A DNA stretch of 64,000 nucleotides from Latrodectus hesperus (Eukaryota > Arthropoda > Arachnida > Araneae > Theridiidae), in assembly GCA_037975125.1 (NCBI GenBank), contig CM075857.1, forward strand, positions 41,780,436-41,844,435, given 5' to 3'. Of this stretch, positions 14,201 through 22,567 are shown one piece after another (position 1 is the stretch's first letter; the number at the start of each line of letters is the position of its first letter). A program made the position numbers and the translations under genes. The notes below the pieces were generated by a model that had not been told where the DNA came from, made no database searches, and saw only the letters and a list, made by a program, of their open reading frames with translations.

Positions 14201-17200
14201 ATCAGTGGATTCTGTTGCTGAATATCTGTTTAAAAAAAAATGTAGAGACTGTAACATGTTATTGACTCTAGGACCAATTGTAATCGAATAATTGAAAAAA
14301 TATTTTTTAACTACATTACCCCCAAAAAATTTTGAAAAGGGTGAAAAATGTGCAATTCTGTCAAAATTAAAAAAAAGCTTATTGTATTTACAATTTGTTA
14401 TTTTTTATTGCAGTATATTTTCTCCATATCTTTTACTTTTTTTTTTGAAAAAAAGTATTGATATGCTGCTTGTTTAGTAAGAAAAATAGTTAAAAGTAAA
14501 GTGTATAAATTTCTGAAATCCGATGTTGTTGATAAGAAAGAAAGAATGCCTCTAGGCAATGTAAATTACAAAGAAGCCAAAGTGTGGTTACCCCTTAAAA
14601 ATTTAGATGTTCTTTCAACAGCTACTAAATTATTCTGAAAATAAAAGTTTTTCTTTGAGCTTATCCTGAAAATAAAAGTTTCTGCATAAGGCTAAAAATA
14701 CTTACATGATAACTTGCAATTACTTACTGGAGAAATTTCCACTTTCAAATGTTTTTTTCCAAGACAGAATGATGAACATGTTAAAAAGGATTTTATTCAA
14801 CTTGAGAATCATGCTAAATGTAGCAAAAAAGTAAGCTTTTTGTGATAAAGTAAAAAGAGAAATTGAAATATATGTTTGTGAAGATATTAAACAAGCGATT
14901 GAAAATTTTCTGCAGAAAAATGATATTTGTATTTTTGGAATAAAATTTCTAAATTGAAAGATGTTTCAAGGAATTTTAAAATATTTTCTCGCAAAGTTAG
15001 TTAAATATCTGATATTATCACATGGCCCCTGAACATCTACAACAACAGTATTATAACTTAAGCAAAGTACTAAATATCAGACCTTGGTATTCACTCATTA
15101 AGAATATGTAAAGATTTCATATATAGGAAGGAATCTCTATTGTTAATTTAGTTACAAAATCAATGAAACTGTACATAAAATATGCTCATTCTCAATATGG
15201 TTCTTATTTGGAGCAAAAAATAAAGAAAAATATGAAAAAAAAGTAAAATGATGAATAGAACATGAATAAAGCAGATAAAAAATTGTTCAAATTTTTCATA
15301 GCAGAAGAAAATAACCTTTTAAAAGATGAAGCAGCAGCACTTAGGTTGATGAGTAGCTTATCAGAAAAAACTAAGAAATGCTGTAAAAATTGTGATTTTT
15401 TCAGGAAATAAATATTGCCAATGATAAAATGAAGGAAGTTTCAGAAAAATTAGCAGTAACTGGAGAAAAAACCGCACAATTTAAAAGAAAACTCTAATTT
15501 TTCTTCTTATTTTGCAATTATTCTGAAAAAAAATGTCCTGAAATTTCTAGAAAATCGTTTCCCTCAGGAAACCATTTTCTAGAAATTTTGTTTTATCAAC
15601 TATTATGTCTGTTGCTAATGACCTGCAATCTAACATTCATTAAGAACCATTGACTTCAGAGCATAGGCGTTAGTGTCTGCAATGTTGCTGGGGTAGAGAG
15701 AGTAATGTAGATGACAGAATGGCACAAGGTTGTAATCTGTGATGAATCACATTTCTATTTCTTTAATAGTAGTCACTGTGTACAAGTGGTGTGGACATAA
15801 AGACAGGTCCAATCTTGACATCTTCTGGTAATTCTTCTTCTTCATTGGCCTGACAGCCCAGGGTGGGCCTTGCCTTCCTCAGAAGTACATACCAGGACCC
15901 CCTATTTTTGGACAAGGTCATCCAGTTTGTCACTTTTAGTGTTTTTAGGTCGTTTTCAAGGCAGTCACGCCATCGGAGTTTCGGTTGTCTCTTCTTCTGG
16001 TGCCAATGGGGCGAGCCAAGAAACATTTTTTTGTCACCCGATTGTTGTTCATCCGGCTCAAATGTTACTGTAGTACAGTGATCTCACATTCCATGTTCCA
16101 AAAAGCAAAGTCCTCAAGCCGTTTCCATGTCATTTACCAAAATGAGGAGGCAGGATAATTCTTTCTTTGGATTTCTGAACAATTGAGTTTTTTCAGGGTG
16201 AGATTGTTAACCCCATGCCCAACCTGCCTATACCTCCTTGGACTGGGTCCATTTTAGTCGCCTTTTACGACATGCATAGGTACGTTGGGACGATTCTTAC
16301 CCCTCGGTCACCACACGGGGCTCTGGTCATTCTTGGTGTTGCATTTTCTGCATTGTATAGCGTAATTTTTAGGATATTCGAAAACATAAAAGAAAACCAA
16401 TTTATGATATTGATTTGATAATGATTCCATTTTGATAACATTCTGTATTTGACAAATTGTAAAAGTGAATTGCTCTTCTTCCACTCACTTTGTAACTATA
16501 AAAATACTAAAGGATTTTTAACATTTTAATTTTTGCTAATCATTATTCAACTTTACAAGTAAATAGCGTGCTGTAAAAACTTATAATCAAATTATATAAC
16601 AGTCTTAATCAAACATTATGAATTGCATCATGTTTATTAAATTTTGTTTTATTGTGTAAGAGAATGATTATCAGAGAATTATTTTACACGGATAAAAAAT
16701 TATTCTAAGAATATAATGAAGAAAAGAATGTCAATTTCATTTTTATAATAATTAAACTTAATTTTGATCTCCAACTATAACATCATTATTTTCTTTCAAA
16801 TGAATTTATTTGTAAACATTAAGCAGAAAATGTTTATAGTTATATTATCTATAAATTTTAACTCTTAGAATGTTTTATAGAAGTTTTAAGATGCCATGAT
16901 TTGTTACTTGAAAAACTATGTATTCCAGGTTCACAGGTTTACTTTCATTGTTTCAGTAGCATATAATTATTTCTTATATTAAGAATGATCATTTCACCAT
17001 TAGAAATTTCAAAGGATAAAAAGTCACAAATACAGTCAGAAAAAGGCCAAACAGGAATATCATCAAAAATGAGTTTGCAACTAATGATATATATAGAAAT
17101 AGTTAATTGGAAAAATGCCAAGCATGAATATGGAAAACTGAAAACGTGTTATATTTGAAGTGATTTAGTTATATATATATCTTCTGCTTTATAAATTTTA

Positions 17201-18796
17201 ATGAAATTAATCATCTTAATAAAGGTTTAGATAGAAATGTTAAGTTGCATTTCTTTTGCTTTGAGGATTACTACACATTTTAATTATTAAGACTTTGTTC
17301 TTTAAAGACCAAAATCTTTCAGGACATGTAATCAGAATGAACAGAAATATCAAGTTATACTTTACCATTTCTGATTGCATGTCCCGAACGATTTTGTTCT
17401 TTAAAGAATGCTTCCTGTGCCCAGACTTTTCTTCTGGTGTGTTCACAGTTGAATTGTGATCAGCTGATTAACTTGATGAGTTCGAAATTTTAATTTTCTT
17501 AGTTGTAAACCAGTTATTAACTGAATTTTTGCTGAAATACCCATTCATGAGACATTTTCTTTTACAAGCATTAGGCAGCATTTTATCTTTTAAAATATTT
17601 TTATAAACATTTTGATCCAGAATTCCTTCAAAATATATTAGGGGAATGACTTCATGATGGAAAGCTCTGCATATGATTATTAATCTGCTTCCATGCTTCA
17701 CTGTTAAATGTAGATGTTGGTGATCTGTTCTGTTGTTTTTTGGCCAATGAATATGACATCGAACATCACTTCCAAAGAAACTGAATTTGGATTCAGTTTT
17801 TTAAAGGGCTTCCTTCTAATCTTTTATTGTTAATAATTCATGATCCTTGAAAAATTTTAATTGAATCTTCTTATTCTTTGCCTAGAAGGAAAGGTTTTGC
17901 TTTGTAGACTGCAGACAGTCCAACAACATCTTGGTGACATCTTATGTGTCCTTACTTACACAGTAAATGGTAAACTTACTCAGTGTAATCAACATCTTCA
18001 AGTAATTCCAACCTCACATTCAAATTATTTATGATGATTTTATAGCTAAGAAAGTTTTAGACTAGCCAAATCAGTTATCTATCCAGAGACAATTGAACTC
18101 TTTTGGAAATATGCAGAAGAAGTTGGATTTTATTTTGTTACATTAAAACGAATAATTTCTATAAAAGTTCAGGAAAATTTAATCATCTCAAAAAAAACTT
18201 CAGGCCACTTTTTAAATTTTCCTTTGGTAAATTTTTAATTAGTAAATTCCACACTTATTATTGGTTACACACTATGTAGCACAGAATTACAATGTAAAAC
18301 CTTTTCTGCACATTAGATCAAATTTTCATTAATTAGGCATTTATATTATTAAGAAATTTTACTTATACAAAGTGTTAGTGCAGAAAACACCTCAAATTTT
18401 TTTTTAACTGTGATGTTCATACATGTTTATTTAGACAATATATTCAACATGAATAATGTTAATAATTTTAAATTAAAAAATTAATAAAAAAAATTGCAAA
18501 GAGTATATGTGTGTGTGTGTGTCAAATAAAAGCAGTAATTTTAATGTTCACATTTTTTGTTAATAGAATAAAAAACACTATGTAATGATTTTAATGAAAT
18601 TTTATATGTAGTATATAAATTTTGTGTTTGAATTTTGTATTTCAGGGAAGAAATTGAAGAAGATGATGATGATAAACTTAATCAGTCACAAAGTCTTCTT
18701 AGTTTTGTGAAAAACGAAAACTGCAAGAAAAATGTTAAACCAAAAAGTCATAATTTTTTCACTCAAAGAAACATGTATCAAACAGTTAAGTTATAA
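2185..18796 (+). CDS. RNASEH2A: Ribonuclease H2 catalytic subunit, 3' part of gene (five exons)
   Basis: The gene encodes the catalytic subunit of RNase H2, which nicks RNA-DNA hybrids and removes single ribonucleotides from nuclear DNA as a heterotrimer with the B and C subunits. The spliced exons 2185-2272, 5349-5486, 5944-6031, 11501-11624 and 18646-18796 read in one frame. They give a protein that follows the animal type 2 RNase HII fold. VYVDTVG and KQADSIFP carry the two downstream catalytic Asp residues, and [20 protein letters not shown] and PVFGFP are family hallmarks. Every intron begins GT and ends AG, with compatible phases. The N-terminal exons, including the first catalytic Asp-Glu pair, must lie left of base 1. 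The introns total about 16 kb and are full of transposon relics. AATAAA overlaps the stop codon (18796-18801) and recurs at 18925. Confidence 0.95.
2273..4837. other. RNASEH2A intron, unassigned
   Basis: AT-rich intron DNA between exons a and b. The short open frames here are stop-poor chance frames without family features. Nothing else was recognised before the SINE at 4838. Confidence 0.6.
4838..5120 (+). mobile_element. tRNA-derived SINE, family 1, full copy
   Basis: The head has Pol III promoter boxes: GTGGCTCAGTGG (A box) and GGTTCGATCC (B box), spaced as in a tRNA. A unique body follows (AAGCATGCTTGGGAACT and onward). It is flanked by a perfect 13-bp direct repeat TTCTTTTACTTTT at 4825-4837 and 5121-5133, which is a target site duplication. 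The tail is GTTTTTAGTTTTAG. A second copy lies at 56441. Confidence 0.92.
5349..5486 (+). CDS. RNASEH2A: RNASEH2A exon b, catalytic core
   Basis: This 46-codon, phase 0 exon lies between ATTAG and GTAAAT. It carries [13 protein letters not shown], with one catalytic Asp, and [19 protein letters not shown], with the other Asp and the conserved serine-alanine stretch. Both metal-binding aspartates expected here are present, so nothing in this exon suggests loss of activity. Confidence 0.96.
5944..6031 (+). CDS. RNASEH2A: RNASEH2A exon c
   Basis: The exon begins after CACTACAG with [12 protein letters not shown] and ends in YGSGYPN plus the first base of an Asp codon. The donor is GTTTTG, weaker than the others. 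The YGSGYPND motif is split exactly over this intron, and the codon is completed by the next exon at 11501, which confirms the junction. Confidence 0.94.
6032..7952. other. RNASEH2A intron, unassigned
   Basis: AT-rich DNA. A slightly more GC-rich patch near 6250-6350 may be an old repeat, but I cannot assign it. Confidence 0.5.
7953..10040 (+). mobile_element. Degenerate hAT-like element, probable relative of the 12.8-15.6 kb copy
   Basis: The left end begins CAGGGTTTGTAC and runs into a CCTTGAAACTCCTTG-rich stretch. The same style of sequence opens the copy at 12842. The right end near 10010 has AAAAATGTCCTGGAAA, matched by AAAAAATGTCCTGAAA near 15530. Inside are short coding remnants: [14 protein letters not shown] near 8490, and a coiled-coil-like piece at 9650-9857 ([20 protein letters not shown]). 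No intact transposase remains. Superfamily assignment rests on resemblance to the other copy, and boundaries are approximate. Confidence 0.5.
10516..10575 (+). repeat. SINE family 2, 3' fragment
   Basis: CTAATTAACCTTGTGC, AAAAATGACTGTTGAG and CAAACCAAA match the 3' part of the full copies at 12210 and 12549. The tRNA-like head is absent. Confidence 0.75.
10576..11500. other. RNASEH2A intron, unassigned
   Basis: Plain AT-rich intron DNA with nothing recognisable. Confidence 0.6.
11501..11624 (+). CDS. RNASEH2A: RNASEH2A exon d
   Basis: It starts after TTTCTTGTAG and completes the Asp codon. It then reads [18 protein letters not shown] and [13 protein letters not shown], matching the conserved C-terminal part of the catalytic domain. 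It ends with TG of a Trp codon before GTATTA, and that codon is completed by the G that opens the last exon. Confidence 0.94.
12210..12388 (+). mobile_element. tRNA-derived SINE, family 2, copy 1
   Basis: The head has GCTGGCAGCCGAATGG (A-box region) and GGGTTCGAATC (B box). The body TGGTTCGGAATCCACTTT and the tail ACAAACAAACAAACC follow. It is flanked by the direct repeat CAAATATAC at 12201-12209 and 12389-12397. It inserted into RNASEH2A intron 11625-18645 in the sense orientation. Confidence 0.9.
12549..12725 (+). mobile_element. tRNA-derived SINE, family 2, copy 2
   Basis: Nearly identical to the copy about 160 bp to its left. It has its own target duplication GCATCTGCTGAC / GCATCTTCTGAC (12537-12548 and 12726-12737, one mismatch), so it is an independent insertion and not a tandem duplicate. 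Confidence 0.9.
12842..15600 (+). mobile_element. hAT-like DNA transposon with degenerate transposase
   Basis: A broken hAT-type transposase can be followed through several frames. Pieces are at 13448-13681 ([17 protein letters not shown]), 13880-14140 ([18 protein letters not shown], then [14 protein letters not shown], matching the 'H-hNNAxKKG' zone of hAT-like proteins), and 14292-14640 ([17 protein letters not shown], then [16 protein letters not shown]). The N-terminus is unreadable. A Lys/Glu-rich piece near 15290-15490 may be its C-terminal coiled coil. Frameshifts and stops occur throughout, so it is dead. The ends are TTGAAA/CCTTGAA-rich, and boundaries are approximate. Confidence 0.7.
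15763..16330 (-). mobile_element. RTE-type LINE, internally deleted
   Basis: Read on the minus strand. A 5' leader (GGGGTAAGAATCGTCCCA, then GTCGTAAAAGGCGACTAA) leads to the start of the endonuclease domain, [10 protein letters not shown], at about 16070-16115. After a few codons it jumps straight to the C-terminal end of the reverse transcriptase ORF at 16026-15763. That end has [39 protein letters not shown] and then a GCQANEEEE tail. The endonuclease body and the whole polymerase domain are missing. The clade name comes from the leader and the terminal domain pattern and is an inference. Confidence 0.75.
17240..17960 (-). pseudogene. Tc1-like transposase relic (lineage A)
   Basis: The minus strand shows the middle and C-terminal parts of a Tc1-type transposase. 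[13 protein letters not shown] comes first, the place of the first catalytic Asp, where the family has WSDESKF and this copy has Thr. Then come VKHGSR and the segment [18 protein letters not shown] at 17701-17468, followed by [12 protein letters not shown]-terminal piece ends near 17240 ([13 protein letters not shown]). Stops and frameshifts interrupt it and the second and third acidic residues are not readable. It differs from the Tc1 family seen at 38.9 and 48 kb. Confidence 0.8.
18646..18796 (+). CDS. RNASEH2A: RNASEH2A last exon
   Basis: After ATTTCAG the exon reads [20 protein letters not shown] and ends [10 protein letters not shown] before TAA. This is the variable C-terminal tail of the subunit. 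It is Lys-rich after an acidic run, and the placement of SLLSFVKNE resembles the conserved tail segment of other animal orthologues. AATAAA overlaps the stop at 18796-18801, and a second copy lies at 18925-18930. Confidence 0.9.
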
Positions 18797-19199
18797 ATAA
18801 ATTATGTATTCACAAAATTTGTAAGTAAAAGTTTTATTATTTTAGTGGTTTAAATGTAAAAAGGTTTTTTTTTATTGCGATTATTTTCCTATTTTTATTG
18901 TTTCTGTAGCTTAAAATATTTTTGAATAAAAATATGATTTACTACAAAATGTGACTTTAATTTAAAAATAAGAGTGAGAAGAATGTTGCTATGTATTAAA
19001 ATTATTATTTTAATAAGAATTATAAGAGTAATGTCTTAAGTAAAGCGAAAATTCTACTAATTTTGATATGTAAATTTGCAATGAAATTGTTGATGCCACA
19101 CGTCATTTTAATAACCAAAAGCATCAGCCAGTCTTACTTGTGGATGCATAACATATAATATCACAATTAACCATCTCAAAAAATCTTAGTCCCTCTTGG

Positions 19200-19725
19200 A
19201 AAGCGATTAGGAGCATGTGAGACATCATTAATAAGAGTTTGATAAAAAGAATATGATAGCTATAGCTTATCGCACTGTTTGTTAAGTTTATGGGGAGAAG
19301 GGAATAGGCGAAAGTACTTGTTCATGGAATCATAAATTAAGGGCTAAGCATAGACAGCCCTCACAAGCTGGAGAAATGATATTGAACAACTCATAAGGTA
19401 CAATCAGATTCAACCGTGCAAAAATTAGGGCAGACATTCAATGCACACCAGACAATTATCAAGAGATGGCCGGTCAACTTCGATTCTACAAGAAAGTTGG
19501 ACCGTTGTGTTCTGCATAACCAGACAGGGGTAATCAACGGTATGGCCAGATCCCTACCTATTTCCTTGCTTTCCCGGTGTAAAAATAACTCATTCTTGAC
19601 TCAAAATGTAACAAGAGATGAAAAGTGGTTTGTGTACTGTATGTAAAGTGTCGTCCTTCTGATCTACCTGCATCGATTTCAAAAGCTGATCTTCATCGCA
19701 AGTTGTTGTTAAGAGTGTGGTAAGA
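19200..19725 (+). pseudogene. mariner transposase relic
   Basis: A piece at 19416-19646 reads VQKLGQTFNAHQT-like HTH sequence, then SLLSRCKNNSFLTQNVTRDEKWF. The last part is the region around the first catalytic Asp of mariner transposases (family pattern TCDEKW; here TRDEKW, Asp kept). Downstream sequence to about 19720 still resembles the following block but is out of frame. The remainder, with the other catalytic residues, is absent. Confidence 0.75.
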
Positions 19726-19729
19726 TTAA

Positions 19730-21365
19730 TAAAATTCTTATTTTGATAAAATAAGCGAATTTTGTATTTATTTTTTCTATTAAAAATTACTTGGAGAGAG
19801 AGAGGTAGTGTCAACTATACTATATGGAGTGAAAACACTCTGGACAAAAAGTTCAAAAGTACTTTTTTAAAATATTTCTGCTCTATAAGTTTGTATTTAT
19901 ACACATTTATCGTAATCTTAAACCGAAATGATTTAAAATAACATCAATATCTTGAAATTAAGATTCATATTTATTACATTTATGCTTCGGAAAAAATGGA
20001 ATTAATTTTTGAGGTGTGTTTTTTTTTCTTTTTTTTCCCCTTAAATGTCAAGGAAAAATTTTCTTTTGCTAAAAATTTGGAATTGTCCGAGTATTTATCA
20101 GTATGAACATGATGGTACGATTTAATCTTTATAAACATTTAGTTGTGTTACTAAGTATGTGCACATAACCAAGCATGCACTCTGGATTCAAAGAAGTGAA
20201 AAAAATTGTGTTTTTACTTTGTTATACATGATAATAATAAATGAAGCAATAAAATAAACATGTTAATATTTGACATTGTATTGATGGAAAAAATTTTCAC
20301 TTTTTTCAAAATTATTTTATAAATAAATTTTTTAAAAAAATTGCCCTTTGGTATGATGATTGTTTAATGAGATTATATAGCTTAGAAAAAATGAATTATT
20401 TGCGAAATATTATTAGATGTATAACATAATTAATGAGTTTTATGAAATTTTAATTATGAAACTTGTATTTCTATAGTACTGTAATAGTATTCTATTTCTA
20501 GTATAGTGTCAAAAATAAAACAGGATCAAGTGATTTAGTAAGATATTTCTTACCAAATCTTGTATTAAAAATATTTATTACAAAATTTCTTGGTAATATA
20601 TTATCTTAGAAAAATCTATAACTATTTTTTTTTGTTAGATTTTATAATTAAATCCTTTTCTAAATTTCTTTGGGGAATGTTGATTTGAATTTTGTTTACT
20701 TTGCCAGTCTGCATTAGTGGAATTCGTAAAGTTCGTCTAAATCCCAGTGTCTTTTCGCACAGGTGGAATTTTGTTAATTGCATTATAATTAATTTTATTC
20801 ACATTTTTTGCTTAACTGTAAAACAAGTGAAAGACTACAAATGTTTTTTGAATGAAGATAAGTGATATTAAGTTGATGTTACTTTTGATATCCAGTCAGG
20901 GATTGTTTAGATCTCCCTTTCTGAACTCATTTAAGACGGCAACAAATATGACGAAAGAGAATTGCAATAGAAAGCAATTAGTAATGGAAAAAGTTTTGGA
21001 AACGAATTTTAAAACTGTACCTAGGACGCCCAATTGAAATCTGGTTTCTAAAATTGATGAAAAATTATGTAATTCTGGATTACGTTAATATTTTCATAAA
21101 AAGTAAATAACTTACATTTTCCAGGGACCTGGTTAAAGTTATGTCAAATACAACACAAATATGTTAAAATAAGCTATAAATAAAAACGGAAAAAGTAATC
21201 ATTAGGAAAGAATACAGTTAAACACTAAGGAAAAAATTATATTTATAGAAAGCTTTTAGAGTACATTACTTCAATATTTAAGTTATTTCCGCTCATATTT
21301 TACTTAAATACCCAATTTCTGACTTCGATTCACATTGCTGATAATTACTCATATTCTTCCTCCCC
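19730..21365. other. Unassigned AT-rich DNA
   Basis: No repeat family or gene recognised. A 61-codon frame at 20852-21037 has no recognisable domain. Confidence 0.5.
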
Positions 21366-21369
21366 CCCT

Positions 21370-21528
21370 ACTGTTGCTGAGCAGTCTTATTTCATTTGAG
21401 ATTAAGGTCGTGGTTTCGAATCCCCCCTTTTGTGTTTGTAGTGATTTGGAATCCATTTTAAATCGTAGCTCCCGATCTTATTAGCCCTCATGTAAAAAAA
21501 ATGACTGTTGAACGAGAACAACCAAGTC
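21370..21528 (+). repeat. SINE family 2, decayed copy
   Basis: GTGGTTTCGAATCC (B box), TTTGGAATCCATTTTAAAT and TTAGCCCTCATGT follow the family 2 order seen at 12210. The A-box half is poorly preserved. Confidence 0.75.
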
Positions 21529-21650
21529 TTCATTTAATATTTATCATGATTTTGCCATGTGGGTAAAACTAATTTGTTAAATATCGTTTTACGACTGCAT
21601 CAAATCAATGTATATCGTAGAGATACTATACCACATAAAGAATTTCAATA

Positions 21651-21860
21651 CAGTAGAACATCAGTTATCCAAACACCATGTATGAGAATCGCTTTCAGAA
21701 TTTCAGAAAAATGAATTAGGCTGAAGAAAAGGGAAAAATTTTAAGAGAAGGGAGAAGTGATATGACGTGTCACTTGATGCATTTAGAAGCATTATTTTGA
21801 GAATTTCTGGATGTTCAGAAGTTAGTGCTGAAGGTATAGAAAGCTTGATTAAAAGACAGG
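21651..21860 (+). mobile_element. Tigger/pogo-like element, 5' end
   Basis: It begins CAGTAGAACATCAGTTATCC, the style of a pogo/Tigger terminal repeat. It aligns over about 170 bp with the copy at 42001 (CTTTCARAATTTCAGRAAAA and GTGTYACTTGAKG blocks). It breaks off near 21860 where a different repeat starts. The 3' part of probably the same element resumes at 25685. Confidence 0.7.
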
Positions 21861-22010
21861 GGTATACAAGACAGTTGCCCGGAGCCCTTCGAGGGAGACT
21901 CCAAATCGAATATAAAGTTTATTTTATGTCTTCTTTAATAAACTTTTTTTAAATGAATTTTAGGGCAAAGTAAAATCCGTTAATTTTATGTTAGCCTTCA
22001 CTAATCTCTC
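21860..22010 (+). repeat. hAT/ZMYM-like terminal repeat fragment
   Basis: CAGTTGCCCGGAGCCC, then CTCCAAATCGAATA and AAAGTTTATTT, matches fragments at 34665 and 47415. The GTTGCCC-GGGCC start is typical of a hAT-related family. There is no transposase here. Confidence 0.55.
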
Positions 22011-22567
22011 TATGAAGGAAAATATGTTACATAAATCCATAGCTTTCCAAAAAGGAATTCAGCTAAATTTTCGCTTACTATATGCAAATTTAGCCTATAG
22101 AAAGAGTATTTTTACATATCACAAAAGCCGATATGTATACAAAAATATGGGCTTCTAATGGCTTCATTGAGCCATCGTAATTGCGTAAAAAGAATCTGAA
22201 TTTTTTGCAGCTAGATTGTAAAGATAACAATCAAAAAAATATATTTTGAAAACTTGAGAAAAGTCGACATATTGGTACATTTAAACAGCATTTTTGTCAA
22301 ATTTATATCCTGCTGCATTTTTGTTTATTTATATCCTGTTGATGATGGACATAAAATTGTCAAAAACTCGATATTTCGATTTTCTGACGACATTTTGCTT
22401 CACCATTGAAAGGAGGGGGAAGTTTGGAGCTATTATAGATTCTAGTAAATTTTCTTGCAATATTTCTATAATGAGGTAAAAAAAAAAAAAATAAGATCTC
22501 CATAACGTTTTGTTCTTCAGTACTGAAGCAGAAAGGCACCCCAAGGAAGTTTTTGCCTTTGCCATTA

